Notes under the pieces: generated by a model
What the model was told of the DNA's origin: nothing
Database searches by the model: none
Seen by the model: the letters and a program-made list of their open reading frames with translations, nothing else
Shown: positions 17,413 to 27,971 of the stretch, one piece after another
How positions within the stretch are numbered: the stretch's first letter is position 1
How the letters are laid out: the number at the start of each line of letters is the position of its first letter
NCBI GenBank assembly: GCA_947313855.1
Contig: CAMZNS010000004.1
Coordinates: 1-64,000, forward strand
Source of the DNA: an uncultured Deferribacteraceae bacterium
GTDB taxonomy: Bacteria; Chrysiogenota; Deferribacteres; CAMZNJ01
Direction: 5' to 3'
Length of the DNA stretch: 64,000 nucleotides
Made by a program: the position numbers and the translations under genes

Positions 17413-18219
17413 CTAGTATTCGTAGTCGATGCTACTAATATCGGAAGCGTAGCCGAACTTGCGGGAAATACTGTCACGCATCTCCAAGAGCAGAGGAGCA
17501 ATCTCCCCCTCAATACGATCGGGGCTGAGCCTATCTTTAGGGGCGATGATGCTGATTCCCAGTCGAGGTTTGCTCATGAAGTCCACAGCGGCGATACCAA
17601 CACCACGAACACCCACATGGTACTCTTCGTTATCGATGGCGAATCCGATCTCTTTTACCTTAGCGAGTTCTTCATGTAGTTGATTGATATCGGTGATGGT
17701 GTTGTCGGTGAGTCGTTGGAATTTTTCGGGGTAGTATGAGTTGGCGTAGTTGGGGTTGCGGAATGCCAACTGAGCTTTGCCGCAAGATGTGGCATAAGCG
17801 GGACGTAGGTTGGCCAAAACGGGGGCAACACGGACTGCTCGATTTGTTTCGGAGTAGTTGATGTACACCACAGAGCCTTTGCGTAGGATGCTGACGAAGA
17901 CGGATTCGTTGAGTTTGTCCCTTAGGGCACGGATTTCGTTTATGGTGGTTTTGTTGACATCGAGTTTGTTGGAGTATGCGGTTGAGATTTGGAATGTTTT
18001 GACACCTAAGCGGTATTGATCGGAGTAGGGGGAGTATTCCAAGTAGTCGTAGCGTTCGAGTGTTCGCAGTAATTTTTTGGCACTACTGGGGGTGATATTT
18101 AGTTTTCGGATGATGTCAGTGGTATTGGTTACGGGTTTTTCGTTGGCGACATAATTCATAATATCCAGCGCACGTTGTATACTTTTGATGGTATAGTTTG
18201 TTTTGCTTTGTTTTTTCAT
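17413..18219 (-). CDS. IclR-family transcriptional regulator
   Basis: A 268-residue protein. The N-terminal winged helix-turn-helix (residues about 8-70, with IQRALDIMNYV and TPSSAKKLLRTLERYDYLE) is followed by a GAF-like effector domain. In that domain RPAYATSCGKAQLA and IDNEEYHVGVRGVGIAA match IclR hallmarks. These regulators usually control uptake and breakdown of small carbon compounds and often their own neighbours. Here the neighbours are a secreted hydrolase (convergent) and an MFS transporter; a link is only inference. It has its own good promoter. Confidence 0.88.
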   Translation of the reverse strand: MKKQSKTNYTIKSIQRALDIMNYVANEKPVTNTTDIIRKLNITPSSAKKLLRTLERYDYLEYSPYSDQYRLGVKTFQISTAYSNKLDVNKTTINEIRALRDKLNESVFVSILRKGSVVYINYSETNRAVRVAPVLANLRPAYATSCGKAQLAFRNPNYANSYYPEKFQRLTDNTITDINQLHEELAKVKEIGFAIDNEEYHVGVRGVGIAAVDFMSKPRLGISIIAPKDRLSPDRIEGEIAPLLLEMRDSISRKFGYASDISSIDYEY

Positions 18220-18270
18220 ATGTGGCGTTCCCCTGCAGTATTTTTAAAACACATTAGATACATTTCTTGC

Positions 18271-18299
18271 ATTATAACACATGTTCAATAATTATTCAA
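18271..18299 (-). promoter_or_regulatory. Strong sigma-70-type promoter of the IclR-family gene
   Basis: On the minus strand TTGAAT (18294-18299), a 17-base spacer, then a perfect TATAAT (18271-18276), about 50 bases before the ATG at 18219. The spacer contains TTGAAC, which could belong to an operator, but no clear palindrome was found. Confidence 0.7.
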
Positions 18300-18431
18300 A
18301 TATTTTCGCAGACAGATGTGAAACAGACTTTTTCCCTGATGGCGAATACCACAGTGTTTGAGCTCTGCTTAAAAGGATATTCCGACGAAGATAAAAAATA
18401 TACTTAGGTTAATTATTGGCGGCGTCTGGGC

Positions 18432-18899
18432 TCAGAATAGGGGGCGTTCGTTGAGGTTGTCGCTAGGATTGCTAGTATCGATGGGGTAGCCGAGGCGTAA
18501 CCATTCGTCGAAACCGTTTTCGAGGTAGTGGATGTTGCGAAAACCGCTATTAGTCAGGTACAGGGAGTAGGAGGCGGCTTTGGAGCCGTTTTGGCAATAA
18601 ATATGGTAGTTTTTGTCACGGGGGAGTGAGTCCATGAGGGCTTTCATTCGGCTGCTGGAGATATCGATATTGGTGGCACTAGGGATGCAGCCGAGGCGAT
18701 AGTCTTTGGCACTGCGAATATCGATGATGACAGAGTTTGGATCGGCGGCATCCCGTTGTGTGGACAGCATAAACTGCTTGCTGCTTAGGGGGAACGACCG
18801 CTGTTTGCGGGTAAAGCCACCACGGAAAAATATGAAGTATATGAGTGCTAAGGATCCAACAATAAAGTAGATTTTGAGAAAGTTGCCGTCAAAGTTCAT
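18432..18899 (-). CDS. Membrane-anchored rhodanese-domain protein
   Basis: A 155-residue protein. One N-terminal transmembrane segment (IYFIVGSLALIYFIFF, about residues 10-25) is followed by a rhodanese domain with active-site Cys in YCQNGSKAA (about residue 104) and the DIR of the CH2A motif. The ATG at 18899 has GGAGG 7 bases upstream; an ATG 10 codons earlier does not. Such proteins move sulfane sulfur to acceptors or sense thiols. The loop is longer than the common CxxGxR. It is last in a run of three rhodanese genes. Confidence 0.82.
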   Translation of the reverse strand: MNFDGNFLKIYFIVGSLALIYFIFFRGGFTRKQRSFPLSSKQFMLSTQRDAADPNSVIIDIRSAKDYRLGCIPSATNIDISSSRMKALMDSLPRDKNYHIYCQNGSKAASYSLYLTNSGFRNIHYLENGFDEWLRLGYPIDTSNPSDNLNERPLF

Positions 18900-18963
18900 A
18901 ACAGTGCCTCCATGAGTGGTATCTATCACGCACCTCGCCTAAGGTTGCAGGAGTATGAGGGGG

Positions 18964-19446
18964 TTACTTATATTTAATTACAGGCAGTCCTGATCTTTTC
19001 CAATTGAGGATACCGCCGGAAGATAGGTATGCGTGTTCGAAACCAAGATTACGGGCGATGGCAACAGCCTTTGTGGCACGGTTTTGTGTGCGACATATGA
19101 ATATGTAGGTTTTGTTTGGGTCGAGTGCTTTGATTTCGTCGGCGAAGTTGTTTTCGGAAATGGGGAGGAGTTTGCACCCTTCAGCGTGCCCTGAGGAGTA
19201 TTCCATGGGGGTACGAACATCGATGCAGACAACTTCATTGCTTGCGATGAGGTTGTAGGTTTCTTGTGGGGTAAATCCTAGGTTATCCTTGGGTATGGCA
19301 CCGGTGGTGGTGTTTGTTGCTGTGTTTGTTGTGGTATCGGTTTCGGTGCTGTTCGTTTTCTTGGATGATGTTGTGTAGATTACTGCAGTTATTGCCATTA
19401 TGGTGAGTATTATCAGGAGGATAGGTTTGTTTTTTTTGTTTGCCAT
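18964..19446 (-). CDS. Membrane-anchored rhodanese-domain protein
   Basis: A 160-residue protein. It has a hydrophobic N-terminal anchor or uncleaved signal (ILLIILTIMAITAVIYTTS, about 9-27), a Thr/Asn-rich linker (about 30-48) and a rhodanese domain with VCIDVRTPMEY and active-site Cys in FICRTQNRAT. The linker suggests the domain faces the periplasm, where sulfurtransferases take part in thiol or respiratory chemistry. It differs from its downstream neighbour enough to be an old duplicate. Confidence 0.83.
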   Translation of the reverse strand: MANKKNKPILLIILTIMAITAVIYTTSSKKTNSTETDTTTNTATNTTTGAIPKDNLGFTPQETYNLIASNEVVCIDVRTPMEYSSGHAEGCKLLPISENNFADEIKALDPNKTYIFICRTQNRATKAVAIARNLGFEHAYLSSGGILNWKRSGLPVIKYK

Positions 19447-19552
19447 ATGTTGAGCACCTGTTTATTTATTGGAGATGTGTGGGAGCAGGTTTTGTTTCTG
19501 CCCCCACTATTTTCGTGTTCACTGTGTTGCGTTCACTGTGTTGCGGTGATTG

Positions 19553-19885
19553 TTAGCCTTTTACGGGTAGTCCGCTTCTTGCCCAGTTTGAGATACCGCC
19601 TTGGATGTTGTAGATGTTTGTGAATCCGAGTTCTTTTGCGATACCGAGGGCACGTTTGGATCTCATTCCGCTAGCACAGAGGAATAGGTAGGTTTTATTT
19701 TTGTCGAGTTTGCCTAGTTCAGTGTTGAAGTTGCTTTCGTTTAGGCAGATTAGTTTTGCTCCTTGCACACTTGCTCCGGCGTGTTCTTCGCGACTACGCA
19801 CGTCGATACAGATTGCACCGTCTTCCTGCATTTTTTTGAGTGCCTCACTTGGTGAGATGTTCGTACTGTTCCCTTTGAAAAACAT
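19553..19885 (-). CDS. Cytoplasmic single-domain rhodanese
   Basis: A 110-residue rhodanese without signal or anchor, size typical of GlpE/PspE-like domains. ICIDVRSREEH is followed by the classic active loop CASGMRS with the catalytic Cys, then IYNIQGGISNW and a short tail. It shares GGISNWARSGLPV with the GGILNWKRSGLPV end of the next gene, showing a common origin. Upstream is the LpoA-like lipoprotein gene; all lie on one strand and may be one transcript. A 15-bp duplication (CACTGTGTTGCGTT-type, about 19514-19546) precedes the next gene. Confidence 0.86.
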   Translation of the reverse strand: MFFKGNSTNISPSEALKKMQEDGAICIDVRSREEHAGASVQGAKLICLNESNFNTELGKLDKNKTYLFLCASGMRSKRALGIAKELGFTNIYNIQGGISNWARSGLPVKG

Positions 19886-19935
19886 TAGTTTTCCTCCATA
19901 AAGTTTTATAGTTTTGTATTTTATAGTTTATTTTT

Positions 19936-21369
19936 TTAATAAAGTATACGTTCTATTTTGTTGCGACTTTGAATTTTGTAGACGCCGAGTGTGTTTGCGG
20001 CGTAGTTGAAGTCGGCACCTTCGATACTGTAGAAGAAGTTGGGTATTTTGTCGTTAGGGGCACCATGGATGTACCACTGCGTAAATTTGACAACGTCGTC
20101 GCCGAGTAGTGATAGTGAGGTTGGTTCTTGGTGGTAGAACAGTTTGTATCCTTTGGCGAAGTTACTGTATTGTTTGTTGTTGATGGCGAGTAGTGGTGTG
20201 TAGATGGAGCTTTTTATGAAGTAGTTGATGTTGTTTCTGTCGAGGTATGTTGGTGGTAGGAGGTCTGTGATGTAGTAGTTTGCCTGTTCGTCGCCATCAT
20301 TGATGTTGTATCGTGCGTATGGTGCGAAGGTTGATATTTCGGTGGATGATCCTAGTGCGAGTGTTACGTATGGTGTGTCTTTGCGAGCTGTTCGGTATCG
20401 TATGAAGCGTTGTTGCATCCCTGGCGAGTTGTAGTTGAGTACGGCAACGTTGACGCCTTGGTTTTCGAAGAATGTTTTGGCGATATTGGCTGATTGTGAG
20501 TAGTTGTCGGAGACGCCGATGAGTAGGTGATCAATCCCTTGTAGTGAGATCTGGTAGAGTGCTTGTGTGATAATTTTGTTTCTGTCGGAGAAGAATTTGT
20601 ATTGGTTGCCGTAAATGATCATGCGGTATTCGTCGGGGATGAGTATGACTCGTGTTTTCAGGTTGTTACGCAAGTTGTTTGTGGGTTGTACTTGGTAGCT
20701 GAGGTTGAGTGTGTTGATGGTAGCGAAGAGTCCGTAGACCATTTCGGAGCCGATCTGGTTTTCGGGTATTTCGATGATAATTGGGTTGGTGCTGTTGGTA
20801 TCGATGTTGGTTTTGAGGTTGTTGACGATGGATGTGGGTTCGTTGAGTTTGACGAGGTAGCAGGCGTTGTATCCTTGTGCGAAGGGGTAGAGTCGTTCTC
20901 GTAGGCAGTAGTTGTGTACGACTCTGTTGAAGGTAACGGCGTTTTGGAAGGCGTGAATATTTGTTGTTTGTGTGTTGGCTTGGTCAAGATCCCCTTTGGC
21001 GATGAGTAGGTCGTAGTACCAGAGTTGTCCGTAGATTTGCATGGATGGTGAGAGGTTTGGTGAGTTGTAGTTGGAGCTGAGGATTTTCTCACTTTTGCTG
21101 ATTTCGCCGGATTCCAGAAGGTATTTGCCGAGTATGAGGTTGGCTTCAGCTTTAACGGTGCTGTTGGTTGATTTTGCGTACCGATTGAGCAGGATAATGT
21201 CGGATGGGTTAGGTCGTTTGGTGGCGTAGTATTCGGCGTAAAAGGCTGTTGTTGGTTGGATATTGTCGCCTTGTGAGACTACTCCAGAGCAGGAGATCAG
21301 TGTGGTGCTAACGATTGATAATGCAATAAGTACGCTGAATAGGTGTTTCAACCCGTTGAAGGTGTGCAT
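19936..21369 (-). CDS. Lipoprotein resembling the LpoA-type penicillin-binding-protein activator
   Basis: A 477-residue lipoprotein with lipobox LISC (Cys about 27). Residues about 40-190 are helical and repeat-like (NLILGKYLLESGEISKSEKIL), and about 195-470 resemble a periplasmic-binding-protein fold (IIIEIPENQIG, LIGVSDNYSQSANIAKTFFENQGVNVAVL). TPR-like helices followed by a type I binding-protein fold is the layout of LpoA. The assignment rests on architecture only. GAGAGG stands 5 bases before the ATG, so the 62-base overlap with the end of rsmG appears real. It would sit in the outer membrane or face the periplasm. Confidence 0.62.
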   Translation of the reverse strand: MHTFNGLKHLFSVLIALSIVSTTLISCSGVVSQGDNIQPTTAFYAEYYATKRPNPSDIILLNRYAKSTNSTVKAEANLILGKYLLESGEISKSEKILSSNYNSPNLSPSMQIYGQLWYYDLLIAKGDLDQANTQTTNIHAFQNAVTFNRVVHNYCLRERLYPFAQGYNACYLVKLNEPTSIVNNLKTNIDTNSTNPIIIEIPENQIGSEMVYGLFATINTLNLSYQVQPTNNLRNNLKTRVILIPDEYRMIIYGNQYKFFSDRNKIITQALYQISLQGIDHLLIGVSDNYSQSANIAKTFFENQGVNVAVLNYNSPGMQQRFIRYRTARKDTPYVTLALGSSTEISTFAPYARYNINDGDEQANYYITDLLPPTYLDRNNINYFIKSSIYTPLLAINNKQYSNFAKGYKLFYHQEPTSLSLLGDDVVKFTQWYIHGAPNDKIPNFFYSIEGADFNYAANTLGVYKIQSRNKIERILY

Positions 21370-21910
21370 TTAATCCTCTCTTGGTCATGAGCTTGCGAGC
21401 TAAGACTAGTTCTTCTTCCACGCGTTCCCCTTTGTATAGGAGCATTTTGGTGGTTGGCGTCCATAAATCTGACGTTAGTGTTAGCATCTTGTTGACAGGT
21501 GCAACACCCCGTGAGGTAATGTAGTCGGTGGCTTTGAGGGTGGTGTTTTCGATACGGTCGGCGATGACCGTAACATTTTCCAGCTTTAGTGTTGCCACAG
21601 CCATTCGTAAAAAGTCGCACTTCTTGCTGATGGATTCAACAAGGGTAACACTCGCCTGTGGGTTGGTGATGGCAAGGGGTATCCCAGGGAATCCGCCACC
21701 GCTACCGATATCGATGATATTGTGGTAGGGTAGTTTGTTGGCTTCAAAGTAGTACACACTATCGAGGTAGTGTTTGGTATGAAACTCAGCTTTGTTTTTG
21801 ATGGCGGTGAGGTTGAGTGTTGCTTGTGAGTGTAGGTCGTACAGGGTGTTAAGCTGTTGTTGTTGACGCTGACTCAGTGAGCTCCACCATTGCTCGTAAC
21901 TATACATCAT
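21308..21910 (-). CDS. rsmG: 16S rRNA (guanine-N7) methyltransferase RsmG (GidB)
   Basis: About 200 residues from the ATG at 21910. It carries the family signatures: NLTAIKNKAEF near the start, SAM-binding IDIGSGGGFPGIP (about 67-79), VESISKKCDFLR, and SRGVAPV near 130. It modifies G527 of 16S rRNA (E. coli numbering) in the decoding region. ATG pairs at 21910 and 21907 are both possible; a longer start to 21946 is less likely because a candidate promoter (ACACAA complement at 21941-21946, AGTATA complement at 21917-21922) lies there. If that promoter is used, the mRNA would be nearly leaderless. Confidence 0.9.
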   Translation of the reverse strand: MMYSYEQWWSSLSQRQQQQLNTLYDLHSQATLNLTAIKNKAEFHTKHYLDSVYYFEANKLPYHNIIDIGSGGGFPGIPLAITNPQASVTLVESISKKCDFLRMAVATLKLENVTVIADRIENTTLKATDYITSRGVAPVNKMLTLTSDLWTPTTKMLLYKGERVEEELVLARKLMTKRGLNAHLQRVETPIQRTYCIINR

Positions 21911-21978
21911 TTCAGAAGTATAACCTATTTTCAACCAAAAACACAAGGCTAATAAAATTATAATTGTAAGTTATGGTG

Positions 21979-22008
21979 TTGATCGGTTGTGGGGTTTTGC
22001 TTTACAAT
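21979..22008 (+). promoter_or_regulatory. Candidate promoter of the znu zinc-uptake operon
   Basis: TTGATC (21979-21984), 18-base spacer, TACAAT (22003-22008), about 85 bases before znuA. The region just upstream (21955-21978) is AT-rich and weakly palindromic around ATAATTGTAAGTTAT, which could hold a Zur-type operator, but the symmetry is too poor to call. The leader ends in GGGAGATATTA repeated twice, duplicating the ribosome-binding site. Confidence 0.5.
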
Positions 22009-22093
22009 GCTTGACGAGCGTGGTAGAGTATGTTCCTTGGGAGTATGGTTGCGAACGCCACCGCTCTGAGGGAGATATTAGGGAGATATTAGT

Positions 22094-23125
22094 ATGGTAA
22101 ATATTCGTAGGATAGTTTCTGTTCCACTTTTTGCAATCGTAATGCTAGCACTACCGTTGTTGGTGGCATGCGAGAAGAGATCAGCCCCACAGGTGAATGA
22201 GACCTTTGCTATTGTTGGCGAGGTTCAACCCATATGCTACTATGTGGACGTCATCATCGGTGCCAAGGTGTGCACCCCTTTGTTCCCCCCCACTGTGTCC
22301 CCTGAGGTGTATGAGCTCAAAGCGTCCGACTTGGCTCTGCTGAACCAGAACGTAACCCTGTTCTACTACATATCCACACTGGGCAACGAAGTTACCATAG
22401 ACAAGCTGAAAGCATCCTACCCCGACATCGAGTTTGTTGATCTAGTGGAGGCATACCCGTCCATTGCTGTTGAAACGGCGAGCTGTTTAGTATCGAAGGA
22501 TGCCATACCATTGGCTGTGTTGGAAGACGATCACGATGCCGACCACACAATCGACGACGGACACGATCACGATGCCGACGAATTCCTAGACACCAGCATC
22601 GATCCAGCCGTTGGCGAATTCCTCGCACAATCCCATTACCACGCTAGCGATCCCCATTTGTGGTTGTCCCTTTCGCGTGGAGATCAGATTGTGGCATCCG
22701 TTAGTGAGGCGTTGCGACGCACCTACCCGTTTTTGGCAACAACAATCGATGCCAACAGCGACAGGTTATCATTGGAGATGGAGTACAAGTATGAAGAGGT
22801 GTTGCGACGTATTGCCGACTCAGGTATTCGGGGGTTCGCACTCTACCACCCATCGTTGAACTACTACGCCGACGACTACAATATCTGCTACCTTGCTCTA
22901 GAAGACATGGGGAAATCACCAGTGCCACAAACAGTGAAAAAGATTATCGAAATGTCGGAAGATCTGTCGGTAAAAACAGTATTTGTGCAGAAAGGGTTCC
23001 CCCAGCGAGACCTCGACACCCTCTCAGACGCAATTAACGCACACCTAACACCATTCGATCCCATGGGGTATGACGTAATAGAAACAATCGACAACATCAC
23101 CAACAGTCTCATAAAAAATAAGTAG
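22094..23125 (+). CDS. znuA: Zinc/manganese ABC transporter substrate-binding lipoprotein (ZnuA-like)
   Basis: A 343-residue lipoprotein with lipobox LVAC (Cys about 26). Its cluster-9 features are an acidic His-rich loop (DDHDADH...DGHDHDAD, about 140-160), the ligand region YHASDPHLWLS (about 178-188), and the conserved LYHPSLNYYADDY. The first metal-ligand site normally reads PHxxE/xP; here it is TVSPEVYELKASD, so a His seems to be missing. The ribosome site GGGAGATATTA is duplicated in front. It is the first gene of a znuA-znuC-znuB operon. Zinc is the likely substrate because of the His-rich loop. Confidence 0.82.
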   Translation: MVNIRRIVSVPLFAIVMLALPLLVACEKRSAPQVNETFAIVGEVQPICYYVDVIIGAKVCTPLFPPTVSPEVYELKASDLALLNQNVTLFYYISTLGNEVTIDKLKASYPDIEFVDLVEAYPSIAVETASCLVSKDAIPLAVLEDDHDADHTIDDGHDHDADEFLDTSIDPAVGEFLAQSHYHASDPHLWLSLSRGDQIVASVSEALRRTYPFLATTIDANSDRLSLEMEYKYEEVLRRIADSGIRGFALYHPSLNYYADDYNICYLALEDMGKSPVPQTVKKIIEMSEDLSVKTVFVQKGFPQRDLDTLSDAINAHLTPFDPMGYDVIETIDNITNSLIKNK

Positions 23126-23164
23126 TGCTGTACGGCAACCAAAAACGGTGAAAAATAAATAACG

Positions 23165-24286
23165 GTGAGCATGGGTATGGATAGCAACGTTTTGCTAGAA
23201 CTAAATGGCGTGGACTACAGCTACCACACAGACAAAAGTGGCAACTCCAAAGTGCTAGACAGTATCTCCATGACTATCCTCAAAGGGGACATGGTTGCCC
23301 TCGTTGGACCAAACGGCGGTGGCAAAACCACCCTAGTCAAAATTATCCTCGGAATACTCAATCCGCAAAAAGGCTCCATTGCAGTCAACATGGACAGGAA
23401 AAAGATAAGCTACGTACCGCAGTACTTCTACAGCGGACGCGACTACCCCCTAAGTGCCATGCAAGCAGTACTCATGGGCATGGGGAAGGGGCACAGAATC
23501 TACACAAGGGCAAACAAAACCCAAGCCATGGAGGTTCTCGCCAAGTTCGGCGTCGACCATGTGGCAAACAGACGGGTGGGAACACTCTCCCCAGGGCAAC
23601 TGCAGAAGGTTATCATCGCCCGAGCGGTCATGAACAAACCGGAACTCATCGTTATGGACGAACCCCTCTCCGGCATCGACGAAAGTGGTCAAGGGGAGAT
23701 TTACGCACATCTGGACACACTCAACAGGGAGGGCACAGCCATTGTTGCCGTAACTCACGACCTGTACGCTGTACCAAAATATTTTCAGACAATTGCGTGT
23801 ATCAAAAAAACACTGCACTTCCATGGTCATAGTAGCAATATGGATGAAGTTGCGAAAGTCATCTACGGAAGCACGGGCACAAGTACCACGGGCACAAGTA
23901 CCACGGGCATATCTACCGATTATCAGCGTTTGGTTCATGTTCATAGTAGCGGTTTGCCTGTGAGGGTTTTGGACTGCCACGAGTGTCGCCACAATCAAAG
24001 TCGTAGTCAAAGTCGTAGCCAAAATCGTCAGGGTGATGCTGGCGACACGTCCCCCTCTGCCCATACGGCACGTGGTCATGACCGCGTGCACGACCATGAC
24101 CACGTGCATGACCGCGTGCACGACCATGACCACGTGCATGACCGCGTGCACGACCGCCACGACCGCGTGCACGACCACGACCGCGTGCACGACCACGACC
24201 ATGACCGCGTGCACGACCGCCATGACCGCGTGCACGACCATGACCACGTGCATGACCGCGTGCACGACCGCCATCCCCATGATTAG
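23165..24286 (+). CDS. znuC: Zinc ABC transporter ATPase with a long His/Asp repeat tail (ZnuC-like)
   Basis: A 373-residue protein from the GTG at 23165 (ATGs at 23171 and 23177 are equally possible; GGTGAG is best spaced for 23177). Residues 1 to about 240 form an ABC ATPase: Walker A GPNGGGKTT (48-56), signature TLSPGQLQK, Walker B VMDEPLSG and the switch His in AVTHD. After a Thr/Gly repeat (three 15-bp units near 23877) come about 75 residues of HDRVHDHDHV-type repeats, with around 30 histidines, ending in HPHD. Usual ZnuC proteins are about 250 residues without this. The tail likely binds zinc in the cytoplasm, as buffer or sensor (inference). Confidence 0.88.
   Translation: MSMGMDSNVLLELNGVDYSYHTDKSGNSKVLDSISMTILKGDMVALVGPNGGGKTTLVKIILGILNPQKGSIAVNMDRKKISYVPQYFYSGRDYPLSAMQAVLMGMGKGHRIYTRANKTQAMEVLAKFGVDHVANRRVGTLSPGQLQKVIIARAVMNKPELIVMDEPLSGIDESGQGEIYAHLDTLNREGTAIVAVTHDLYAVPKYFQTIACIKKTLHFHGHSSNMDEVAKVIYGSTGTSTTGTSTTGISTDYQRLVHVHSSGLPVRVLDCHECRHNQSRSQSRSQNRQGDAGDTSPSAHTARGHDRVHDHDHVHDRVHDHDHVHDRVHDRHDRVHDHDRVHDHDHDRVHDRHDRVHDHDHVHDRVHDRHPHD
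24072..24281 (+). repeat. In-frame tandem repeat encoding the ZnuC His/Asp tail
   Basis: Units of CACGACCATGACCACGTG and CATGACCGCGTG alternate with GACCGCCACGACC-type variants; all are multiples of three bases, so the frame is kept. The array ends six bases before the stop. Fourteen bases, GCACGACCGCCATC, are shared with the noncoding array at 61262-61376. Confidence 0.9.
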
Positions 24287-24303
24287 GAGTTGCAAGAGTT
24301 ATT

Positions 24304-25113
24304 ATGTTTGATTTTATTCCGTCGTTCATGGTGAATGCTTATATTTCTGCCCTTTTGATTAGTGTTGTTGTTGGTATTGTTGGTACTTTGGTTGTTGTTA
24401 ATCGGATTACGTACATTGCGAGTTCCATATCTCATTCGTCTTATGGTGGTATCGGTTTGGCGTTTTTTTTCGGTTTGCCACCGTTTTTGGGTGCATTGTT
24501 GTTTGTTCTTCCCGTCGCGGCATTTGTGTCTTACATTAGTTTTCATCATGTTCGTCGAGCGGATGCTTTTATCGGTATGGTTTGGGCGTTGGGGATGTCC
24601 ATCGGAATAATTGCTGTTGATCTTGCTCCCAGCTATCCGGGTGATCTGATGTCCTATCTTTTTGGTAATGTTTTGTTGATACCTCGTGGCGATTTGATGT
24701 TAATCGGTTTGCTTGCTTTGGTTGTGTTTTTGATTGTTGTAGCAATCTACCGTCAGCTTGTGATATTCAGTTTTGACAAGGACTACGCATTGGCTCTTGG
24801 TATCCCTGCACAAGCCCTCCATTTTGTGACGATTTTCATGATTGGTATAGCGTCTGTTTTGTTGATAAAGATGGTTGGTTTGATCTTGGTGATAGCTCTT
24901 TTGACCATGGCACCATTGATAATGGAGAAGTATTCACGCAGTATTGCGTCCATGATGGTTTATACGGCCGTGTTGTCTTTGTTTTTCATGTTATCGGGTT
25001 TGGTGCTTTCTTACTACCTCAACCTTTCCACATCTCCCATGATAATCATAGTTGGGAGCGTAGTATTTTTTGCGGATTATATGTTGTACCGTTGGGTTTG
25101 GGGTCGATCTTAG
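24304..25113 (+). CDS. znuB: Zinc ABC transporter permease (ZnuB-like)
   Basis: A 269-residue ABC-3 family permease with about eight hydrophobic helices. Seen: NAYISALLISVVVGIVGTLV at the start, then SSISHSSYGGIGLAFF, a family hallmark, and VGLILVIALLTMAP. It starts 17 bases after znuC with AGGAGT in front, so it is translated from the same mRNA. It passes zinc delivered by the znuA product using ATP hydrolysis by the znuC product. The coding strand is strongly G+T-rich, unlike the A+C-leaning znuC. Confidence 0.9.
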   Translation: MFDFIPSFMVNAYISALLISVVVGIVGTLVVVNRITYIASSISHSSYGGIGLAFFFGLPPFLGALLFVLPVAAFVSYISFHHVRRADAFIGMVWALGMSIGIIAVDLAPSYPGDLMSYLFGNVLLIPRGDLMLIGLLALVVFLIVVAIYRQLVIFSFDKDYALALGIPAQALHFVTIFMIGIASVLLIKMVGLILVIALLTMAPLIMEKYSRSIASMMVYTAVLSLFFMLSGLVLSYYLNLSTSPMIIIVGSVVFFADYMLYRWVWGRS

Positions 25114-25152
25114 CTTAAGTGCGAATCTTTCTTAGTGTTGCAATAATCGTTC

Positions 25153-25181
25153 TTGCTTGAGGTACGTAGTTGTGGTAGAAT
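25153..25181 (+). promoter_or_regulatory. Candidate promoter upstream of gyrB
   Basis: TTGCTT (25153-25158), 17-base spacer, TAGAAT (25176-25181). The region on either side carries an imperfect repeat: CTTAAG followed by AATCT and GGTGCAATA-like sequence near 25113-25145 and again near 25290-25327. The leader to the ATG at 25374 is about 185 bases and has no convincing gene. Confidence 0.5.
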
Positions 25182-25316
25182 TGTAGTACTTGACTGCACG
25201 GTAAGGGCAGGCAGGGAAGTGGAAAAAAGTAAGAACAAGTGAAAAAAGTAAGAAATATATATGATAATCGGCAGGCTAGTACCAACTTAAGCTTAAGCGT
25301 AAATCTGCGTGTTTGA

Positions 25317-27911
<2,595 letters not shown>

Positions 27912-27971
27912 GGGGTAGAGCTTGTTTGTGAGCTTTGTAGTTACGCACAATTTAATTAGGAAATTGCAATT

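Noticed and set aside
17016-17513. Minus-strand frames across the 17.2-kb array
   Set aside because: Repeat-derived, overlapping the ends of two well-supported genes.
21955-21985. Zur operator upstream of znuA
   Set aside because: An AT-rich stretch with weak dyad symmetry is present, but matches are too few to separate it from background.
23450-24329. Minus-strand frames opposite znuC with Val/His or Arg/Gly repeats
   Set aside because: Antisense of the His/Asp array; no ribosome site and no fold-like composition.
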